The translations under genes were made by a program, and so were the position numbers. Source: Pyxicephalus adspersus (taxonomy: Eukaryota; Chordata; Amphibia; Anura; Pyxicephalidae). Taken from it: a stretch of DNA of 64,000 nt. The notes under the pieces are model-generated. The model made no database searches, had not been told where the DNA came from, and saw only the letters and a program-made list of their open reading frames with translations. The stretch lies in NCBI RefSeq assembly GCF_032062135.1, contig NC_092860.1:155656326-155720325 (forward strand), read 5' to 3'. Within the stretch, counting starts at the first letter, position 1. Every line of letters starts with the position of its first letter. Below are positions 63,967 through 64,000 of the stretch, piece by piece.

Positions 63967-64000
63967 CTTTAAGCCAATAAGTGAATATAACGAGAACAGC

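Overview
The window looks like nuclear DNA of a vertebrate, most likely an anuran amphibian. Genes are spread over many exons with GT/AG borders, non-coding sequence is rich in minisatellites and small inverted-repeat transposons, and the protein families present (CPXM1, NAT8/camello acetyltransferases, a tachylectin/aerolysin fusion, olfactory receptors) are vertebrate; several of them are expanded in frogs. The species cannot be fixed from the sequence. Two assembly gaps (runs of N) lie at 47873-48761 and 53376-53659.

Region 1 (1-17.6 kb, + strand) holds the 3' eleven exons of CPXM1, a secreted discoidin-domain carboxypeptidase-like protein. The exons join in phase into 588 codons including the stop; the 5' end lies outside the window. 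The 9.5-kb third-exon-proximal intron carries a transposon, a GA-rich minisatellite and a 0.46-kb duplication. A later intron carries a decayed second copy of one coding exon. Just beyond the 3' UTR is a 1.5-kb minisatellite whose units change orientation several times.

Region 2 (20.9-44.3 kb, + strand) is a tandem cluster of five NAT8/camello-type N-acetyltransferase sequences. Two are intact (21.6 and 43.2 kb). One lacks the N-terminal third but has an intact GNAT domain, and its 5' border is a LINE fragment (39.3 kb). Two are clear pseudogenes (29.1 and 40.6 kb). Between them lie a 2.2-kb LINE relic inserted in a tandem array, further minisatellites and MITEs.

Region 3 (46-49.3 kb) contains a U2-snRNA-headed chimeric sequence and, on the minus strand, a decayed gene in which tachylectin-2-like beta-propeller repeats are followed by an aerolysin-like pore-forming domain. 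The propeller exon has several in-frame stops and a frame change; an interspersed repeat and an assembly gap separate it from the aerolysin exons.

Region 4 (51.7-62.6 kb, + strand) has a truncated olfactory receptor pseudogene and a closely related intact single-exon olfactory receptor gene. Between them are a non-autonomous hAT-like element with a perfect 8-bp target-site duplication, a long foldback element and hairpin MITEs. The window ends in a 31-bp minisatellite.

The gene families do not form a pathway. The window reads as neighbouring tandem gene families (NAT8, olfactory receptors) undergoing duplication and decay next to the single-copy CPXM1.
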